A DNA stretch of 64,000 bases. Source: Saxidomus purpurata. Lineage: Eukaryota; Mollusca; Bivalvia; Venerida; Veneridae. The position numbers were made by a program, and so were the translations under genes. Every line of letters begins with the position of its first letter. Position 1 is the first letter of the stretch. Positions 63,301 through 64,000 of the stretch are shown here, piece by piece. Where the stretch lies: positions 23,644,207 through 23,708,206 of the forward strand of contig JAFMSR010000013.1 of assembly GCA_022818135.1 (NCBI GenBank), in the 5' to 3' direction. The notes beneath the pieces were generated by a model that was not told the origin of the DNA, made no database searches, and saw only the letters and a list, made by a program, of their open reading frames with translations.

Positions 63301-63602
63301 GATATATACATATCTTTCCACACCATTAAATGGAATAGGTGTTGAAGGCCGCAACTGTTGTTTATAACGTAGAACATGGATACGTAATTAAACAACTCTC
63401 TTCATTATCAATTAGCGTTTCTATATTTGAAAGGTTGTATGTCTAAGGTCACTCGTTACTAAGACACGATATATTCAATATGGAACATTTCTATTATAGT
63501 GTTTGCGAAATAATTATTCTAACATCCCTGTGGAATCGACAATAAATTACTCTTATGGTTGTTGACCCTTGTCAGTTTTTTGTCTGATCTAGAAAGGTTG
63601 CT
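60363..63602. other. 3' flank of the second receptor gene and intergenic sequence
   Basis: The probable 3' UTR of the receptor lies at the left, with a polyadenylation-like signal at 60517. The rest is AT-rich with no supported gene. A short phrase GGAGGCGGCCATTTTGAA near 62223 resembles fragments of dispersed repeats, but no element could be delimited. Confidence 0.5.
60517..60522 (+). promoter_or_regulatory. Candidate polyadenylation signal of the 59.3-kb receptor gene
   Basis: AATAAA lies about 155 bases after the stop codon, a plausible 3' UTR length for a short intronless receptor transcript. Confidence 0.4.
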
Positions 63603-63787
63603 GAGGTTTATGTTGTTATTACGGATTTGATTTAAATCGAGGTTTATGCTGTTATTACAGATAATGATTTAAATCGAGGTTTATGTTGTTATTACAGATT
63701 TTGATTTAAATCGAGGTTTATGCTGTTATTACAGATAATGATTTAAATCGAGGTTTATTTTGTTATTACAGATAATGATATAAATCG
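63603..63787 (+). repeat. 37-bp minisatellite, five copies
   Basis: The unit, beginning GAGGTTTATGTTGTTATTAC and ending in GATTTAAATC, recurs at 63603, 63639, 63676, 63713 and 63750. The period is 36 then 37 bases. Copies alternate between TATGTTGTT and TATGCTGTT and between GATAATGA and GATTTTGA variants, suggesting doublets of 74 bases expanded as a pair. The last copy is slightly degenerate. Confidence 0.92.
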
Positions 63788-64000
63788 TAACTGTAAGCTT
63801 TTACGTGATACATTACATGATACTGTCAAGACCTTTTATGTGATTAAGGTCAGACGAAGACCCTGAACTACAGTAATCATTTCCTTAAATATATCACTGC
63901 TTTGAGTATCAGAAGTAATTTTAGCTGAGAAATACATAATCTAATCTGGTTTGATCCAAGACAGTTTTCTCTGCGAGACAAAAAGAAAATGAGTTTGTAA
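63788..64000. other. Right end of window, nothing recognised
   Basis: No gene, repeat or RNA feature was recognised in the last two hundred bases. Confidence 0.5.

Noticed and set aside
63603..63787. CRISPR-like regular repeat
   Set aside because: The 37-bp copies are contiguous with no spacers, so this is a minisatellite in a eukaryotic context.

Overview
The window looks like nuclear DNA of a lophotrochozoan animal, most likely a bivalve mollusc. It is strongly AT-rich and gene-poor. It carries tRNA-derived SINEs with the 3' domain and A/B boxes typical of bivalve SINEs, a metazoan-type Ty3/gypsy retrotransposon, and two intronless class A peptide-type GPCR genes. There is no bacterial-style gene organisation, operon or CRISPR array. 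The species assignment is inference from repeat style and gene families, not from a marker gene.

Region 1 (636-23144) is a large direct tandem array of three diverged copies of a 6.5-8.1 kb unit. An 89-bp block occurs at the two internal junctions and at neither outer edge. The unit has no conserved long open reading frame. It carries a tRNA-Ser-like SINE and a second tRNA-like segment (anticodon position AGC). The copies differ by large indels. Copy 1 lacks several blocks. Copy 2 carries a 1.1-kb replacement containing a reverse-oriented SINE. Copy 3 carries a GC-rich insert. Similarity is mosaic: the left halves of copies 2 and 3 are closest, and the right halves of copies 1 and 2 are closest. 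This is the pattern expected if an ancestral two-copy array was expanded by a second, register-shifted duplication.

Region 2 (about 23-36 kb) is mostly non-coding. It holds one intact GPCR gene on the minus strand (28200-29261) and scattered degenerate repeats. Region 3 (about 36.45-40.61 kb) is a degraded minus-strand Ty3/gypsy element with recognisable nucleocapsid, protease, reverse transcriptase, RNase H and integrase pieces in broken frames. It has a probable 3' LTR, but no 5' LTR was found. Region 4 (about 40.6-56.6 kb) has no recognisable gene, only simple repeats, small hairpins, tRNA-like relics and one speculative mini-exon pair. Region 5 holds a roughly 650-bp foldback (long inverted repeat) element at 56567-57225. 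Region 6 holds the second GPCR gene (59292-60362, plus strand), which resembles the myosuppressin/dmsr/sex-peptide receptor group. The window ends with a 37-bp minisatellite (63603-63787).

The only genes supported as intact are the two receptors. They share no obvious pathway beyond probable peptide signalling at the plasma membrane. Copy alignments were done by eye, so breakpoints are approximate, commonly to within tens of bases.
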